A stretch of DNA of 64,000 nt from an uncultured Oscillospiraceae bacterium (GCA_910588135.1 CAJUOT010000007.1:13258-77257); one strand, 5' to 3'. Shown: positions 24,795-33,259, counted from the first letter of the stretch. The notes: generated by a model from the letters alone, not told the origin. Program-made: numbers and translations.

Positions 24795-25073
24795 ATGAGA
24801 AACGATATGGACGAGTATCTGGAAACCGGAATGATGGGTGCCTACCACCCGGATAAAACATTCGTGCGCTATGACGAGGACGGTGTGCACACCATATTCC
24901 GGGATGCGGGCCTTTGGGAGCGAGATGGATATCTCGTCAGAGAGCGGCAGATGCTGATCGACCAGCAGGAATTTTTTATCATGTCCGTATTCCCGGAGCA
25001 GCCCGCCGCCACTCCCACGGACAAGATGCTGGAGCTCATCGATGCCGAGCTGAAAAAAGAAGCCCACAGATGA
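24795..25073 (+). CDS. Small element-borne protein, unknown function
   Basis: 92 residues, acidic (MRNDMDEYLETGMMGAYHPDKTFVRYDEDG...). It has a predicted mixed alpha/beta fold, no cysteines and no membrane segment. It sits 20 bases after the relaxase stop, with GGAGAAAGGA before the ATG, so it is probably co-transcribed. I do not recognise a family; the position between relaxase and recombinase suggests an accessory role in transfer or excision. Confidence 0.7.
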   Translation: MRNDMDEYLETGMMGAYHPDKTFVRYDEDGVHTIFRDAGLWERDGYLVRERQMLIDQQEFFIMSVFPEQPAATPTDKMLELIDAELKKEAHR

Positions 25074-25158
25074 TAAAGTTTCAGTAGACTTTGGCGGGCC
25101 GGTGCGGTATGATGTGCGTACCGTACCGGCTTGCCCCCGGAAAGGAGGAAACGATAAC

Positions 25159-26847
25159 ATGGCAAGCCAAAAATATACCATTCTCTACGGGCGGCTCAGT
25201 CAGGAGGACGACCGGGCAGGGGACTCGAATTCCATCGTCAATCAGCGTCTGCTGTTGGAACGATACGCTCAAACCAATGGGTTTGAAAACACCCTGTTCC
25301 TGGCAGACGATGGGTACAGCGGGACGAATTTCGAGCGGCCCTCTTGGAAAAAGATCATTGAGATGATCGAAGCGGACGAGGTGGAAACGCTGATCGTCAA
25401 GGATATGTCCCGTCTGGGCCGCGAGTATCTGCAGGTGGGCCAGCTGACGGAGCTCTACCTGCCCGCGAAGGGCGTCCGCTTCATCGCCATCAACGATGGG
25501 GTGGATTCCCTGGTGGAGAGCAGTACAGATTTTAATCCCATCAGGAACTGGGCAAACGAGCTGCACGCCAAGGACACCAGCAAGAAAGTTCGGGCTGTGA
25601 AAAAGCTCCAAGCGGAGCGGGGTGAACGTCTCGGCGGCAGGCCGCCTTACGGTTACCGCAAAAAATCCTCGGACCGCAAAGAGATTGTCCCCGACGAGGA
25701 AACCGCTCCCATCGTCCAGCGCATCTTCCAGCTGTGCGCCGGCGGCAAAGGCCCCGGCCAGATTGCCCGAATTTTGACGGATGAGCAGATTTTGACGCCC
25801 GCCAATTACGCCTATCAAAAAATGGGGAAGTCCCACAACCACATGGACACCACCCGGCCTTACCGCTGGAGCTGCAGTTCTGTGACAGGAATTCTGAACA
25901 ATAAGGTCTATCTCGGGCACACGGCGGGACTGCGATCCACATCCCTCTCGTACAAAAACAAGAAACTGGTTCGCAAGCCGGAGAGTGAGCAGGTCATCGT
26001 GGAGAACACCCACCCGGCGCTGGTCAGCCAGGAGCTGTGGGAGATCGTGCAGGACGTGCGGCAGCACAAAAAGCGCATTCCCAAACAGATGGAGGAACCG
26101 AATCTTTTCTCTGGGTTGGCCTTCTGCGCTGACTGCGGCAAGCCCATGGTCCTTCACCGGGCCAGTACGATGAAAAAGACAAAGTACAATTTTACCTGTT
26201 ACACCTATGGGAAATGGGGTAAAAGCGAGTGCTCGTCCCACCACATCAAGGAGGACGAACTGTGCAAAATTGTGCTGGACGACATTCGGCGGATCACCCA
26301 CTTCGCCCGGATGAAGGAGCGGCAATTCGCGGCGTACATCAATCAGAAGAACAGCAAAGAACTTCGGCGGGAGATGAACGCGCTCCAAAAGGAGCTGGAT
26401 GCTATGCACAAACGGGACGGTGAGTTGTCCGCGCTGTTCAAACGGCTCTATGAGGATCATGTCCTCCAGCGAATCACCGCCGAGCAGTTCCGAATGCTTT
26501 CCGCTGATTATAACACTGAGCAGAAGGCGCTGCAAGAGGCTATCCCGGAGAAGGAGGCCCGGCTGGAGAAGCAGAAAGCGTCCACCGCAAGCGTGGAGGC
26601 ATTTATCGAGAAGGCGAAGCGGTTCACCACCATTGATAAGCTCACGCCGGAGCTGGTGCGGCTGTTCATCCAGCGCATCGAGATCGGGGCACGGCCCCCG
26701 AAGGGCTCACATTTCGCCCAAGGCATCAAGATGATCTACCGGGATATCGGGTGTACGGACAGTGAGATGGAGCCGGGGGAATGTCCGCCGCAGCATTTGC
26801 TTCCACCCATCCCGCCGGTGGAGGAACTCGCGAAGATGCTGGCGTAA
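25159..26847 (+). CDS. Large serine recombinase, TnpX-like
   Basis: 562 residues. Resolvase catalytic domain with the nucleophile Ser14 in YGRLSQEDD and the MSRLGREYLQVG motif. The recombinase DNA-binding domain follows (GGRPPYGYRKK), then a zinc ribbon (FCADCGKPM ... CSSHH), a coiled coil (about 410-490) and a C-terminal region of DUF4368 type. It excises and inserts the element through a circular intermediate, as for TnpX of Tn4451. AAAGGAGG precedes the ATG at 25159. It is the last gene before the right end. Confidence 0.9.
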   Translation: MASQKYTILYGRLSQEDDRAGDSNSIVNQRLLLERYAQTNGFENTLFLADDGYSGTNFERPSWKKIIEMIEADEVETLIVKDMSRLGREYLQVGQLTELYLPAKGVRFIAINDGVDSLVESSTDFNPIRNWANELHAKDTSKKVRAVKKLQAERGERLGGRPPYGYRKKSSDRKEIVPDEETAPIVQRIFQLCAGGKGPGQIARILTDEQILTPANYAYQKMGKSHNHMDTTRPYRWSCSSVTGILNNKVYLGHTAGLRSTSLSYKNKKLVRKPESEQVIVENTHPALVSQELWEIVQDVRQHKKRIPKQMEEPNLFSGLAFCADCGKPMVLHRASTMKKTKYNFTCYTYGKWGKSECSSHHIKEDELCKIVLDDIRRITHFARMKERQFAAYINQKNSKELRREMNALQKELDAMHKRDGELSALFKRLYEDHVLQRITAEQFRMLSADYNTEQKALQEAIPEKEARLEKQKASTASVEAFIEKAKRFTTIDKLTPELVRLFIQRIEIGARPPKGSHFAQGIKMIYRDIGCTDSEMEPGECPPQHLLPPIPPVEELAKMLA

Positions 26848-26850
26848 GGG

Positions 26851-26890
26851 CAAAAAAGGAAGGGAGCGGGCGGCTTCCGCCGCCCGCTCC
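26851..26890 (-). terminator. Terminator at the element's right edge
   Basis: GGAGCGGGCGGC (26863-26874) pairs with GCCGCCCGCTCC (26879-26890), loop TTCC. On the minus strand the stem is followed by CTTCC then T6 (26856-26851), so it would stop transcripts arriving from the PepSY gene. Confidence 0.6.
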
Positions 26891-27036
26891 GCAATATCTG
26901 GGGTAGGTTCAACTTTTGTCCCTGTGAACAGGAACAGAAGGGTTCGAGCGGGTTTTCCCTTCAAGCCGTAAACAAAATGTGAATTCCGGCGATATTTCCC
27001 GACAACCCCCGTCCCTCCGGCCGCCTGCGCGGCCCG

Positions 27037-28203
27037 TCAGTCCCGCTCCCACTCGTGCTGCAGCACCTCCCCGGTGGCGGCGTCGATCTCATACTCGTAC
27101 TGCGTCCTGTCCTTGTAGAACTCGATTTTATATACCGCCCTGCCGTCCTCGCAGTCCAGCTCCGTCTCGGTGAACACAACCTCGTCCGCCGCGCAGCCCG
27201 CGTGGCGCAGGGCCGTCTGGCGGGCCGCCTCCGCTCCGATGCCGCCATTTTTTCCGGCGCCTCCGCCCTGGCCCCCGCCGGGGGCGGAAAGCGCCTCCGC
27301 GCTTCTGGCGTACACCTCCCCGGTCGTGGCGTGGATCTCGTACTCATACTCATGGGTCCCGGTTCGGAACTCCAGCTCATAGACCAGCACGCCGTCCTCG
27401 TCGTCCAGCTCCGCCTTGGTGAAGCGCGCCTGCGTCCCGTCCACCCCCGCGTCCGCCAGAGCGGCCCGCTTGGCGGCGTCCAGCCCGATGCGCCCCTGGC
27501 TCCCCGGCTGCGTGGGCTGGGGGGCGGCGGTGGGCTGGGAGGTGGGTTGGGAGGTGGCCGCGGGCGGCTGGGAGGACTGGGCCGGCTCCGTCCCGGCGGG
27601 CGGGGCGCTGTCCGCCGGGGTCTGGCCCACGTAGGTCACAACGCCCTTGCTGTACACCTCCCCGGTGTGGCCGTTGATCCCGTACTCATATTCCGTGTCC
27701 CCGGCTCGGAACTTGAATGCAAAGACGGGCAGGCCGCCCTCCCAGTCCTTCTCCTCCTCGGTAAAGACGGCCTGATCCTCCGGCACCCCCGCGTCCGCCA
27801 GGGCCGTCCGGCGGGCCTCTTCCATGGTGAGGGGGATCAGCGGCGGCGCGCTGCTCCCGGCGGATTTCACCGTTTTGCTCTCCCGCCTCACCACGGAACC
27901 GTCCTCCGCGTCGATTTTATACTCGTATTCCGTGTCCCCGGCGGTGAACTCCACCTCGTAGACAAACCCCTCCTGGAAGCGCCCGTAGCTCACCTCCACC
28001 TCCCGGGCCTCCACGGGGTCCACCCCCGCGTCGGCAAAGGCGAAATTCTGGGCCCGCTGCCCGCCGATGGCCGAATCCGGCTTCTGCCTGCCCATGGCGT
28101 ACACCACAACGCACGCGCCCAGCGTCACCAGGGCCACTCCCGCACAGGCCAGGGCCAGCGCCGCCTTTTTCGGATTGGAAAACCACTTTTTCCCCTCTTG
28201 CAT
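27037..28203 (-). CDS. Secreted/membrane protein with PepSY repeats
   Basis: 388 residues. A short cytoplasmic start (MQEGKKWFSNPKKA) and one membrane helix (about 15-37) are followed by an extracellular region with four PepSY-type units (pattern ARxxALADAGV...Y-E-YEIDAxTGEV, at about 50-115, 130-195, 250-315 and 325-385). A Pro/Gln/Ser-rich linker lies between the second and third. PepSY domains are thought to inhibit or bind peptidases outside the cell. AAAGGAG precedes the ATG at 28203. It is divergent from the dCMP deaminase gene. Confidence 0.85.
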   Translation of the reverse strand: MQEGKKWFSNPKKAALALACAGVALVTLGACVVVYAMGRQKPDSAIGGQRAQNFAFADAGVDPVEAREVEVSYGRFQEGFVYEVEFTAGDTEYEYKIDAEDGSVVRRESKTVKSAGSSAPPLIPLTMEEARRTALADAGVPEDQAVFTEEEKDWEGGLPVFAFKFRAGDTEYEYGINGHTGEVYSKGVVTYVGQTPADSAPPAGTEPAQSSQPPAATSQPTSQPTAAPQPTQPGSQGRIGLDAAKRAALADAGVDGTQARFTKAELDDEDGVLVYELEFRTGTHEYEYEIHATTGEVYARSAEALSAPGGGQGGGAGKNGGIGAEAARQTALRHAGCAADEVVFTETELDCEDGRAVYKIEFYKDRTQYEYEIDAATGEVLQHEWERD

Positions 28204-28331
28204 CACAGACCGCTCCTTTCCGTCCCGCGGGCGGGCCGAATCCCCGCCCCTCGTCTGTTCCCGGCTATTATACAACGCCCCGCGGGGGCCGGTCAAGCGC
28301 CAGACTCTGGGCGGGATTTGGAATTTCGCCC

Positions 28332-28360
28332 TTGCCGCCGGGAAAAAATATTGATATACT
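28332..28360 (+). promoter_or_regulatory. Promoter of the deaminase-apbE operon
   Basis: TTGCCG (28332-28337), 17 bases, TATACT (28355-28360), 30 bases before the ATG at 28391. Confidence 0.65.
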
Positions 28361-28390
28361 TGTCGCTGTAAAACGAACGGAGGGGACGCC

Positions 28391-28879
28391 ATGACCCGCA
28401 TTGACAAGGAAAACTACTACCTGGACATTGCCGGCACCGTGCTGGAGCGCTCCACCTGTATGCGCAGGCAGTACGGCGCCATCATCGTGCAGAACGACGA
28501 GATCGTGTCCTCCGGCTACAACGGCGCCCCCCGGGGGCGGAAAAACTGCGGCGATTTGGGTTACTGCGCCCGTCAGGCCCTGGACATCCCCTCCGGCCAG
28601 CGGTACGAGCTGTGCCGCTCCGTCCACGCCGAGGCCAACGCCATCATCTCCGCCTCCCGGCGGGAGGTGCTGGGAGCCACGCTCTATATGGTGTGCAGGG
28701 ACCCGGCCACCGGGGCGCTGATCTCCGGCTCCACCTCCTGCTCCATGTGCCGCAGGCTCATCATCAACGCGGGCATTGCCAAGGTGGTCATCCGGGACAC
28801 CCCCACGGACTACCGGGTTGTGGACGTGCAGGATGAGTGGGTCGGCCGGGACGACTCCATCCCGGAGCACCTGCGGTGA
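28391..28879 (+). CDS. dCMP/deoxycytidylate deaminase
   Basis: 162 residues of the ComEB-type deaminase family, converting dCMP to dUMP for thymidylate synthesis. Zinc-site motifs: HAEANAI (ligand His and catalytic Glu) and SCSMCRRL (two ligand Cys). It also has the conserved SGYNGAPRG substrate loop. GGAGGGG lies before the ATG. Its stop overlaps the apbE GTG start (GTGA), so the genes are coupled, although their functions are unrelated. Confidence 0.88.
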   Translation: MTRIDKENYYLDIAGTVLERSTCMRRQYGAIIVQNDEIVSSGYNGAPRGRKNCGDLGYCARQALDIPSGQRYELCRSVHAEANAIISASRREVLGATLYMVCRDPATGALISGSTSCSMCRRLIINAGIAKVVIRDTPTDYRVVDVQDEWVGRDDSIPEHLR

Positions 28880-29931
28880 ATCAGAATCCGGGGGCCCCCA
28901 TCGAAACCCGGCGCAGCGCGTTTCACGTGAAACGCCCGTTCGCTGTTTGTCTGGTTTTTGCCCTGCTGGCGGGGTGCGCCCCCGCCCAGGCGCGGCCAGC
29001 AGCGGAGCGCACCTTGTTCGCCATGGACACCGTCATGACCCTGCGGCTGTATGAGGGCGGGGACGAGGGACTGCTGGACGGGGCCGAAGCCAGGGTGCGG
29101 GAGCTGGAGGGGCTGTGGTCCGTCACCGATGAAAACAGCGAAATCTCCGCCCTGAACCGGGACGGCGGGGCGCGGCTTTCCCCGGACACGGCGGCGCTGC
29201 TGGGGTCGGCGCTGGAGCTGTGCGGGCGCACCGGCGGGGCGCTGGACATCTCCGTCTATCCCGTCCTGCGCGCCTGGGGCTTCACCACGGGGGACTATGC
29301 CGTCCCCGACGACCAGACCCTGGCCGCCCTGCTCCCCCTGGTGGACTGCACCCAGGTCAGCTTGGAGGGGAACCGCGCCTCCCTCCCCCCCGGCATGGAG
29401 CTCGACCTGGGCAGCGTGGCCAAGGGCTATACCGGGGACGCGCTGGCCGGTTACCTGAAGGAGAACGGCGCCGCCTCCGCCCTGCTGGACCTGGGTGGCA
29501 ACATCCAGGCCGTGGGGGCCAAGCCCGACGGTTCTCCCTGGCGGGTGGCCATCCGGGACCCGGCGGGGGAAGGCAGCGTGGGCGTGGTGGCGGTTACGGA
29601 CCAAGCCGTGGTCACCTCCGGCGGGTATGAACGCTATTTTGAGGAGGACGGCGTGCGCTACTGGCACATCCTGGACCCGGAGACCGGGAAGCCCGCCCGG
29701 AACGGGCTGGCCTCCGTCACCGTGGTGGGGGAGAGCGGCCTTGTGTGCGACGCCCTGTCCACCGCCCTGTTCGTCATGGGCCGGGAGGAGGCGCTGGAGC
29801 ACTGGCGGCAGTACCGGGACTTCGAGGCGGTGTTCGTCGCGGACGACGGCTCGGTCACCATTACGGCAGGCCTGGAGGGGCGGTTTACCCTGGCGGACCA
29901 ATCCCGATCCCTTACCATCGCCCAAGCTTGA
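28876..29931 (+). CDS. apbE: FAD:protein FMN transferase lipoprotein
   Basis: 351 residues. It transfers FMN from FAD to Thr/Ser of target proteins such as RnfG/NqrC. A type II signal peptide ends in lipobox LLAGC (about residue 35), so it acts outside the membrane. Family motifs: MDTVMTLRLY, GALDISVYPVLRAWGF, ELDLGSVAKGYTGD, LLDLGGNIQAVG and the metal site SGGYERYFEEDGVRYWHILDP. GTG start at 28876. A parS-like site (28919-28934) lies inside its signal-peptide codons, encoding FHVKR. Confidence 0.9.
   Translation: MNQNPGAPIETRRSAFHVKRPFAVCLVFALLAGCAPAQARPAAERTLFAMDTVMTLRLYEGGDEGLLDGAEARVRELEGLWSVTDENSEISALNRDGGARLSPDTAALLGSALELCGRTGGALDISVYPVLRAWGFTTGDYAVPDDQTLAALLPLVDCTQVSLEGNRASLPPGMELDLGSVAKGYTGDALAGYLKENGAASALLDLGGNIQAVGAKPDGSPWRVAIRDPAGEGSVGVVAVTDQAVVTSGGYERYFEEDGVRYWHILDPETGKPARNGLASVTVVGESGLVCDALSTALFVMGREEALEHWRQYRDFEAVFVADDGSVTITAGLEGRFTLADQSRSLTIAQA
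28919..28934. promoter_or_regulatory. parS: parS-like site 1
   Basis: CGTTTCACGTGAAACG, a perfect palindrome matching the Firmicutes parS consensus TGTTNCACGTGAAACA at all but the outermost base pair. It should bind Spo0J/ParB and help chromosome segregation. It lies within apbE. The same 16-mer occurs at 42863-42878. Confidence 0.85.
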
Positions 29932-29956
29932 CAGGGCAGGGGCGCGGCACTATAAT

Positions 29957-29988
29957 AAAAGCCGTCGGAGATACTCCGGTGGCTTTTG
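29957..29988 (+). terminator. Terminator after apbE
   Basis: AAAAGCCGTCGGAG pairs with CTCCGGTGGCTTTT apart from two mismatches, then GTTTT follows. It ends the deaminase-apbE transcript. Confidence 0.7.
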
Positions 29989-30029
29989 TTTTCCCAAATC
30001 TTTATGGGGCCCAGCCAAGCCGCCCTTCC

Positions 30030-30076
30030 GGGGCCCCCGCGAAAGCGACCTTAGCTTTCGTGGGGAGAGGAGGGGC
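30030..30076 (-). repeat. Dispersed 47-nt hairpin repeat, copy 1
   Basis: On the minus strand: 17 conserved bases (GCCCCTCCTCTCCCCAC), a 7-bp hairpin with 7-base loop, and 11 conserved bases (GCGGGGGCCCC). Copy 2 at 44895-44941 keeps both flanks and the stem length but with a different stem sequence. Confidence 0.7.
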
Positions 30077-30154
30077 AGCGAAATGAGCGAGCTTTCGCCA
30101 AAGACGGAAGCGACTGAGCGCAGCTTGTGTCGACGAAGAAAGGAGTGTTCTTTT

Positions 30155-30193
30155 ATGAAAATGAACCGTGAACGGAGGGTCCACGGCATCTGA
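30155..30193 (+). CDS. Possible 12-residue leader peptide
   Basis: AAAGGAG is well placed before ATG 30155, and a 12-codon frame MKMNRERRVHGI ends in TGA. Its last codons form the left arm of a hairpin (30174-30181 with 30192-30199), and the GNAT gene starts 28 bases later. The arrangement resembles translational attenuation. It is too short to be sure it is translated. Confidence 0.35.
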   Translation: MKMNRERRVHGI

Positions 30194-30221
30194 CCCTCCA
30201 ATCTTTTGAGGAGGATGTCAA

Positions 30222-31172
30222 ATGAACGACCAGATCATCATCAAGGAACTGACCACAGCAGAGGAGACCGCCCGCTTCTGGGACAGGCTGTACGCCTACT
30301 TCCAGCGCGACCTGTTCCCAGAGGACAGCCCCGAGCGGGAGGAGCTGGACTACTTCCTGGGCGCGGAGTACCGCGCCGCCATCGAGAAGCTCCGCGCCCG
30401 TCACAGCGACCCGCTGTACTATCTGGCTTTCGTGCGGGGCGGAGAGGAAGTCGGGTACGCCATGCCCGCCCTCTACCCCGGCGAGGACGGCAAGTGCTTC
30501 ATCATGGAGTTCTGGCTGCTGCCGGAATTCCGGGGCGGCGGCGCGGGCCATGCCTGCGCCCGGACCCTGCTGGCCTGGGCTCGTAAAAGGGGCACGGCCT
30601 ATTTCGAGCTCAACGCCGAGGGGGAGCGCCAGCGGCGCTTCTGGGGTTCCCTGGGCTTCGTGCCCAACGGGGCGGACGAGTGGGGCAAGCCCTGTATGCT
30701 GCTGCCGCCGGAGGGGGAGCTGCCCCTTGCCGTGGAGCGGCTGGGCGGCCCGGATGACCCCCGGCTGGGCTGGCAATGGCTCAAGCTGGAAAACAGCTTC
30801 CTGGCCGAGATCGGCGAGGAGCTGCTGACGGAAGAAAAAAAGGAGCGGCTGTCCGCCGCCGTCCGGGAAGGCAAGATCGTCTTTTTCCTGGCCCTGCGGG
30901 GGACAAGAGCCGTGGGGATGTGCTCGGTCTCTCCCTGCTTCTCCACCTTCGCCTGCGGGGAGGCGGGCGTGTTCGACGATTTCTACGTGGAGCCCCCCTT
31001 CCGCCGCCGGGGGGCGGCGCGGCTGCTGGCCGGGGCCGCCCAGGACTGGTGCCGGGGGCGGGGGATGGCCAGCCTGACGGTGGGCTGCTCCGCCGGGGAC
31101 GCGGGGATGTACCGCGCCCTGGGCTTTCAGCTGGAGCTGGGGACCATGCTGGCCTGCCCGCTGGCAGATTAA
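30222..31172 (+). CDS. GNAT protein with two acetyltransferase domains
   Basis: 316 residues. N-terminal GNAT fold (about 5-165; acetyl-CoA loop LPEFRGGGAGHACARTLL, then FWGSLGFVPNG) and a second GNAT fold (about 185-315; VEPPFRRRGAARLLAGAAQDW, then YRALGFQLE). Substrates are unknown; tandem GNATs include mycothiol-type, aminoglycoside and peptide acetylases. GAGGAGG precedes the ATG. A short leader frame and hairpin lie directly upstream. Confidence 0.8.
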   Translation: MNDQIIIKELTTAEETARFWDRLYAYFQRDLFPEDSPEREELDYFLGAEYRAAIEKLRARHSDPLYYLAFVRGGEEVGYAMPALYPGEDGKCFIMEFWLLPEFRGGGAGHACARTLLAWARKRGTAYFELNAEGERQRRFWGSLGFVPNGADEWGKPCMLLPPEGELPLAVERLGGPDDPRLGWQWLKLENSFLAEIGEELLTEEKKERLSAAVREGKIVFFLALRGTRAVGMCSVSPCFSTFACGEAGVFDDFYVEPPFRRRGAARLLAGAAQDWCRGRGMASLTVGCSAGDAGMYRALGFQLELGTMLACPLAD

Positions 31173-31186
31173 GCCGCCCATGAAAC

Positions 31187-31220
31187 AGCCCCGCCCCCGG
31201 CATTGCCGGGGGCGGGGCTT
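31187..31220. terminator. Terminator between GNAT gene and dhaM
   Basis: AGCCCCGCCCCCGGC (31187-31201) pairs with GCCGGGGGCGGGGCT (31205-31219) with a 3-base loop, then TTCTTTC. It serves the GNAT gene and probably also the convergent dha operon. Confidence 0.75.
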
Positions 31221-31232
31221 CTTTCTGCGCGG

Positions 31233-31613
31233 CTATAGTTTTTTCAGCGTACCCACCTGCTCCAGGTCGGCCAGGATCTCCTCCAGCGGCATTCCCGCCT
31301 CGGCGTCCACGGCGGCGGTCACCGCCCCCTCGGCCACCGGGCAGTCCGCCAGGGCCAGCTTCCGGCCCTCCATGGACTCCAGCACCATCTCGGCGGTCAT
31401 CACCGCGCTGCCCATGTCCATGAGCAGGATGGCCCCGTCTTCCGAGTACACCTCGTCCACAGCGTTGGAAATCTTCTCGAAGCTGGTGCCGAAGGAGCCG
31501 TCCTCCAGCCCTCCGGCGGCGGCCATGGGGGCCTCCCTGGCCATCATCCGGGCCAGGTCAACCACGCCCTGGGCCAGCTTTTCGCTGTGGGATACGATCA
31601 CAAGTCCGACCAT
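31233..31613 (-). CDS. dhaM: Dihydroxyacetone kinase phosphotransfer subunit DhaM
   Basis: 126 residues of the PTS EIIA-mannose fold. The phospho-accepting His is in MVGLVIVSHSEKLAQG and the conserved DMGSAVMTAEM segment follows. It accepts phosphate from HPr and passes it to ADP bound on DhaL. This is the short EIIA-only form of DhaM seen in Firmicutes. Its ATG overlaps the end of dhaL. Last gene of dhaKLM. Confidence 0.9.
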   Translation of the reverse strand: MVGLVIVSHSEKLAQGVVDLARMMAREAPMAAAGGLEDGSFGTSFEKISNAVDEVYSEDGAILLMDMGSAVMTAEMVLESMEGRKLALADCPVAEGAVTAAVDAEAGMPLEEILADLEQVGTLKKL

Positions 31614-31614
31614 G

Positions 31615-32235
31615 TCACACCTCGCCCGCCACGATTTCCAGCACCATGGTGAAGGAGGTGGCCCCGGGGTCCTGGTGGCCGATGGACCGCTCGCCCAGGT
31701 AGCTGGCGCGGCCCTTGGTGGCGGCGATGGTCTTGGTGAACTCCACGCCCTCCCAGGCGGCGGCCACCCCGGCGGCAAAGGCCGCCTTGGCGTCGGCGGT
31801 CTCCGCCCACTTGGCCTCCATGGCCTCCTTGGCGGGGATCATGGCGTCCAGCATGGTCTTTTCGCCCTTCGTGGAGCGGCCCCGCTGCATGATGCCCTCG
31901 ATGGCCTGCTGGAGCCCCGCCAAAAAGTCGGGGACGGTCACGTCCGCCCTGCCCTTGAGGGCGGCGCCCAGCTTCATGAATCCGGTGCCGTACAAGGGCC
32001 CCGAGGCCCCGCCCACGGTGGACACCAGGGTCATGCCCACGGTCTTGAGCACGTCCCCCGGCTCCTTGTCCTTCAGGCCGTCCAGCTTCTTTTCCACCTC
32101 GCCGAAGCCCCGGGCCAGGTTGATGCCGTGGTCGCCGTCGCCGATGACGTTGTCCAGCTCGGTGAGGAACGCCTTTTCCTCCTCAATTTTGGCGGCGATT
32201 TTTTGAATGGTTGCGATGAGTTTTTCCGTGTTCAT
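31615..32235 (-). CDS. dhaL: Dihydroxyacetone kinase ADP-binding subunit DhaL
   Basis: 206 residues. The ADP/Mg site DNVIGDGDHGINLARGF is present with its metal-binding aspartates, along with GGASGPLYGTGF and DAMIPAKEA. It transfers phosphate to dihydroxyacetone covalently held by DhaK. Length fits DhaL. It lies 34 bases after dhaK in the operon. Confidence 0.92.
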   Translation of the reverse strand: MNTEKLIATIQKIAAKIEEEKAFLTELDNVIGDGDHGINLARGFGEVEKKLDGLKDKEPGDVLKTVGMTLVSTVGGASGPLYGTGFMKLGAALKGRADVTVPDFLAGLQQAIEGIMQRGRSTKGEKTMLDAMIPAKEAMEAKWAETADAKAAFAAGVAAAWEGVEFTKTIAATKGRASYLGERSIGHQDPGATSFTMVLEIVAGEV

Positions 32236-32269
32236 CTGCTCAGCCTGCTTTCCTTGTGAAATGCCGCGG

Positions 32270-33259
32270 TCACGCCTTGAGGGCGGGGGTGTCGGCGCGG
32301 GCGTCCAGCAGTTCCTTGAGCTGGCCGTCCAGCTTCAGCAGGGAGATGGAGAAGCCCGCCATCTCAATGGAGGTCATGTACTCGCCCACGAAGGTCTTGT
32401 ACACCTTCACGCCCTTGGCCGCCAGCACATCGGCGACGCGGTTGTTGATGATGAACAGCTCCATCAGCGGGGTGGCCCCGGAGGAGTTGACCATCACGGC
32501 CACCTCGCTGCCCGCGTAGTCCAGGTCGCCCAGGATCTGCTCCAGCAGCAGGTCGGTGATCTCGTCGGCGGTCTTGACCTTCTCCCGGTGGGTGCCCGGC
32601 TCGCCGTGGATGCCGATGCCCACCTCCATCTCGTCCTCGGACAGCTCGAAGCCGGGCTTGCCCGCGGCGGGGACGGTGCAGGGCTCGATGGCCGCGCCCA
32701 TGGTGCGCACGTTGTCGATGACCTTCTGGGCCACCGCCTGGACGGCGTCCAGGTCCGCCCCGGTCTCCGCCATGGCGCCGGCGATCTTGTGGACGAACAC
32801 GGTGCCCGCCACGCCCCGGCGGCCCACGGTGTACAGGCTGTCCTTCACGGCCACGTCGTCGTTGACCACCACCTGGGCCACCTTGATGCCCTCGTCCCGG
32901 GCCATGTCGGCGGCCATCTCGAAGTTCATCACGTCGCCGGTGTAGTTCTTGATGACCATCAGCACGCCCGCGTCGGTGGCCACGGCTTTGATGCCCTCGT
33001 AGACCTGGTCGGGGGTGGGAGAGGTGAACACGGCCCCGGCCACCGCCGCGTCCAGCATCCCCTCGCCCACATAGCCGCCGTGGGCGGGCTCGTGGCCGCT
33101 GCCGCCGCCGCTGATGAGGGCCACTTTGCCCTCCTTCCTGCTGGCCCGGACCACCACGTTGCCGCAGTCCAGCTTGCGCAGGTACTGGGGATAGGCCTTG
33201 ACCATGCCCTGGATCATCTGATCCTCCACTTTGTCCACTGCGTTGATAAACTTTTTCAT
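32270..33259 (-). CDS. dhaK: Dihydroxyacetone kinase substrate subunit DhaK
   Basis: 329 residues. Glycine-rich GGGSGHEPAHGGYVG near residue 50 and the His that forms a hemiaminal with dihydroxyacetone in GIGIHGEPG. AAGGAG lies 9 bases before the ATG at 33259. With DhaL and DhaM it makes dihydroxyacetone phosphate from PEP-derived phosphate. It is divergent from glpP, which places triose and glycerol metabolism under one control region. Confidence 0.93.
   Translation of the reverse strand: MKKFINAVDKVEDQMIQGMVKAYPQYLRKLDCGNVVVRASRKEGKVALISGGGSGHEPAHGGYVGEGMLDAAVAGAVFTSPTPDQVYEGIKAVATDAGVLMVIKNYTGDVMNFEMAADMARDEGIKVAQVVVNDDVAVKDSLYTVGRRGVAGTVFVHKIAGAMAETGADLDAVQAVAQKVIDNVRTMGAAIEPCTVPAAGKPGFELSEDEMEVGIGIHGEPGTHREKVKTADEITDLLLEQILGDLDYAGSEVAVMVNSSGATPLMELFIINNRVADVLAAKGVKVYKTFVGEYMTSIEMAGFSISLLKLDGQLKELLDARADTPALKA

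Larger units (their letters stand above)
21672..26847 (+). mobile_element. Tn4451-like integrative mobilizable element (core)
   Basis: A collinear gene set typical of Clostridial mobilizable elements: sigma-like factor, RepA-type ATPase, MobC, relaxase, small conserved protein, large serine recombinase. All are on one strand with short gaps. It interrupts the boundary between the sugar locus and the PepSY gene. The exact ends were not found: large serine recombinases leave only a 2-bp core, and comparison of 21275-21671 with 26848-27036 gave no convincing repeat. Confidence 0.8.

Noticed and set aside
21425..26960. Imperfect TCGAACCCT match near both edges as the mobilizable element's ends
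   Set aside because: Only about nine bases agree and chance matches are expected. Serine recombinase ends cannot be set without an empty site.
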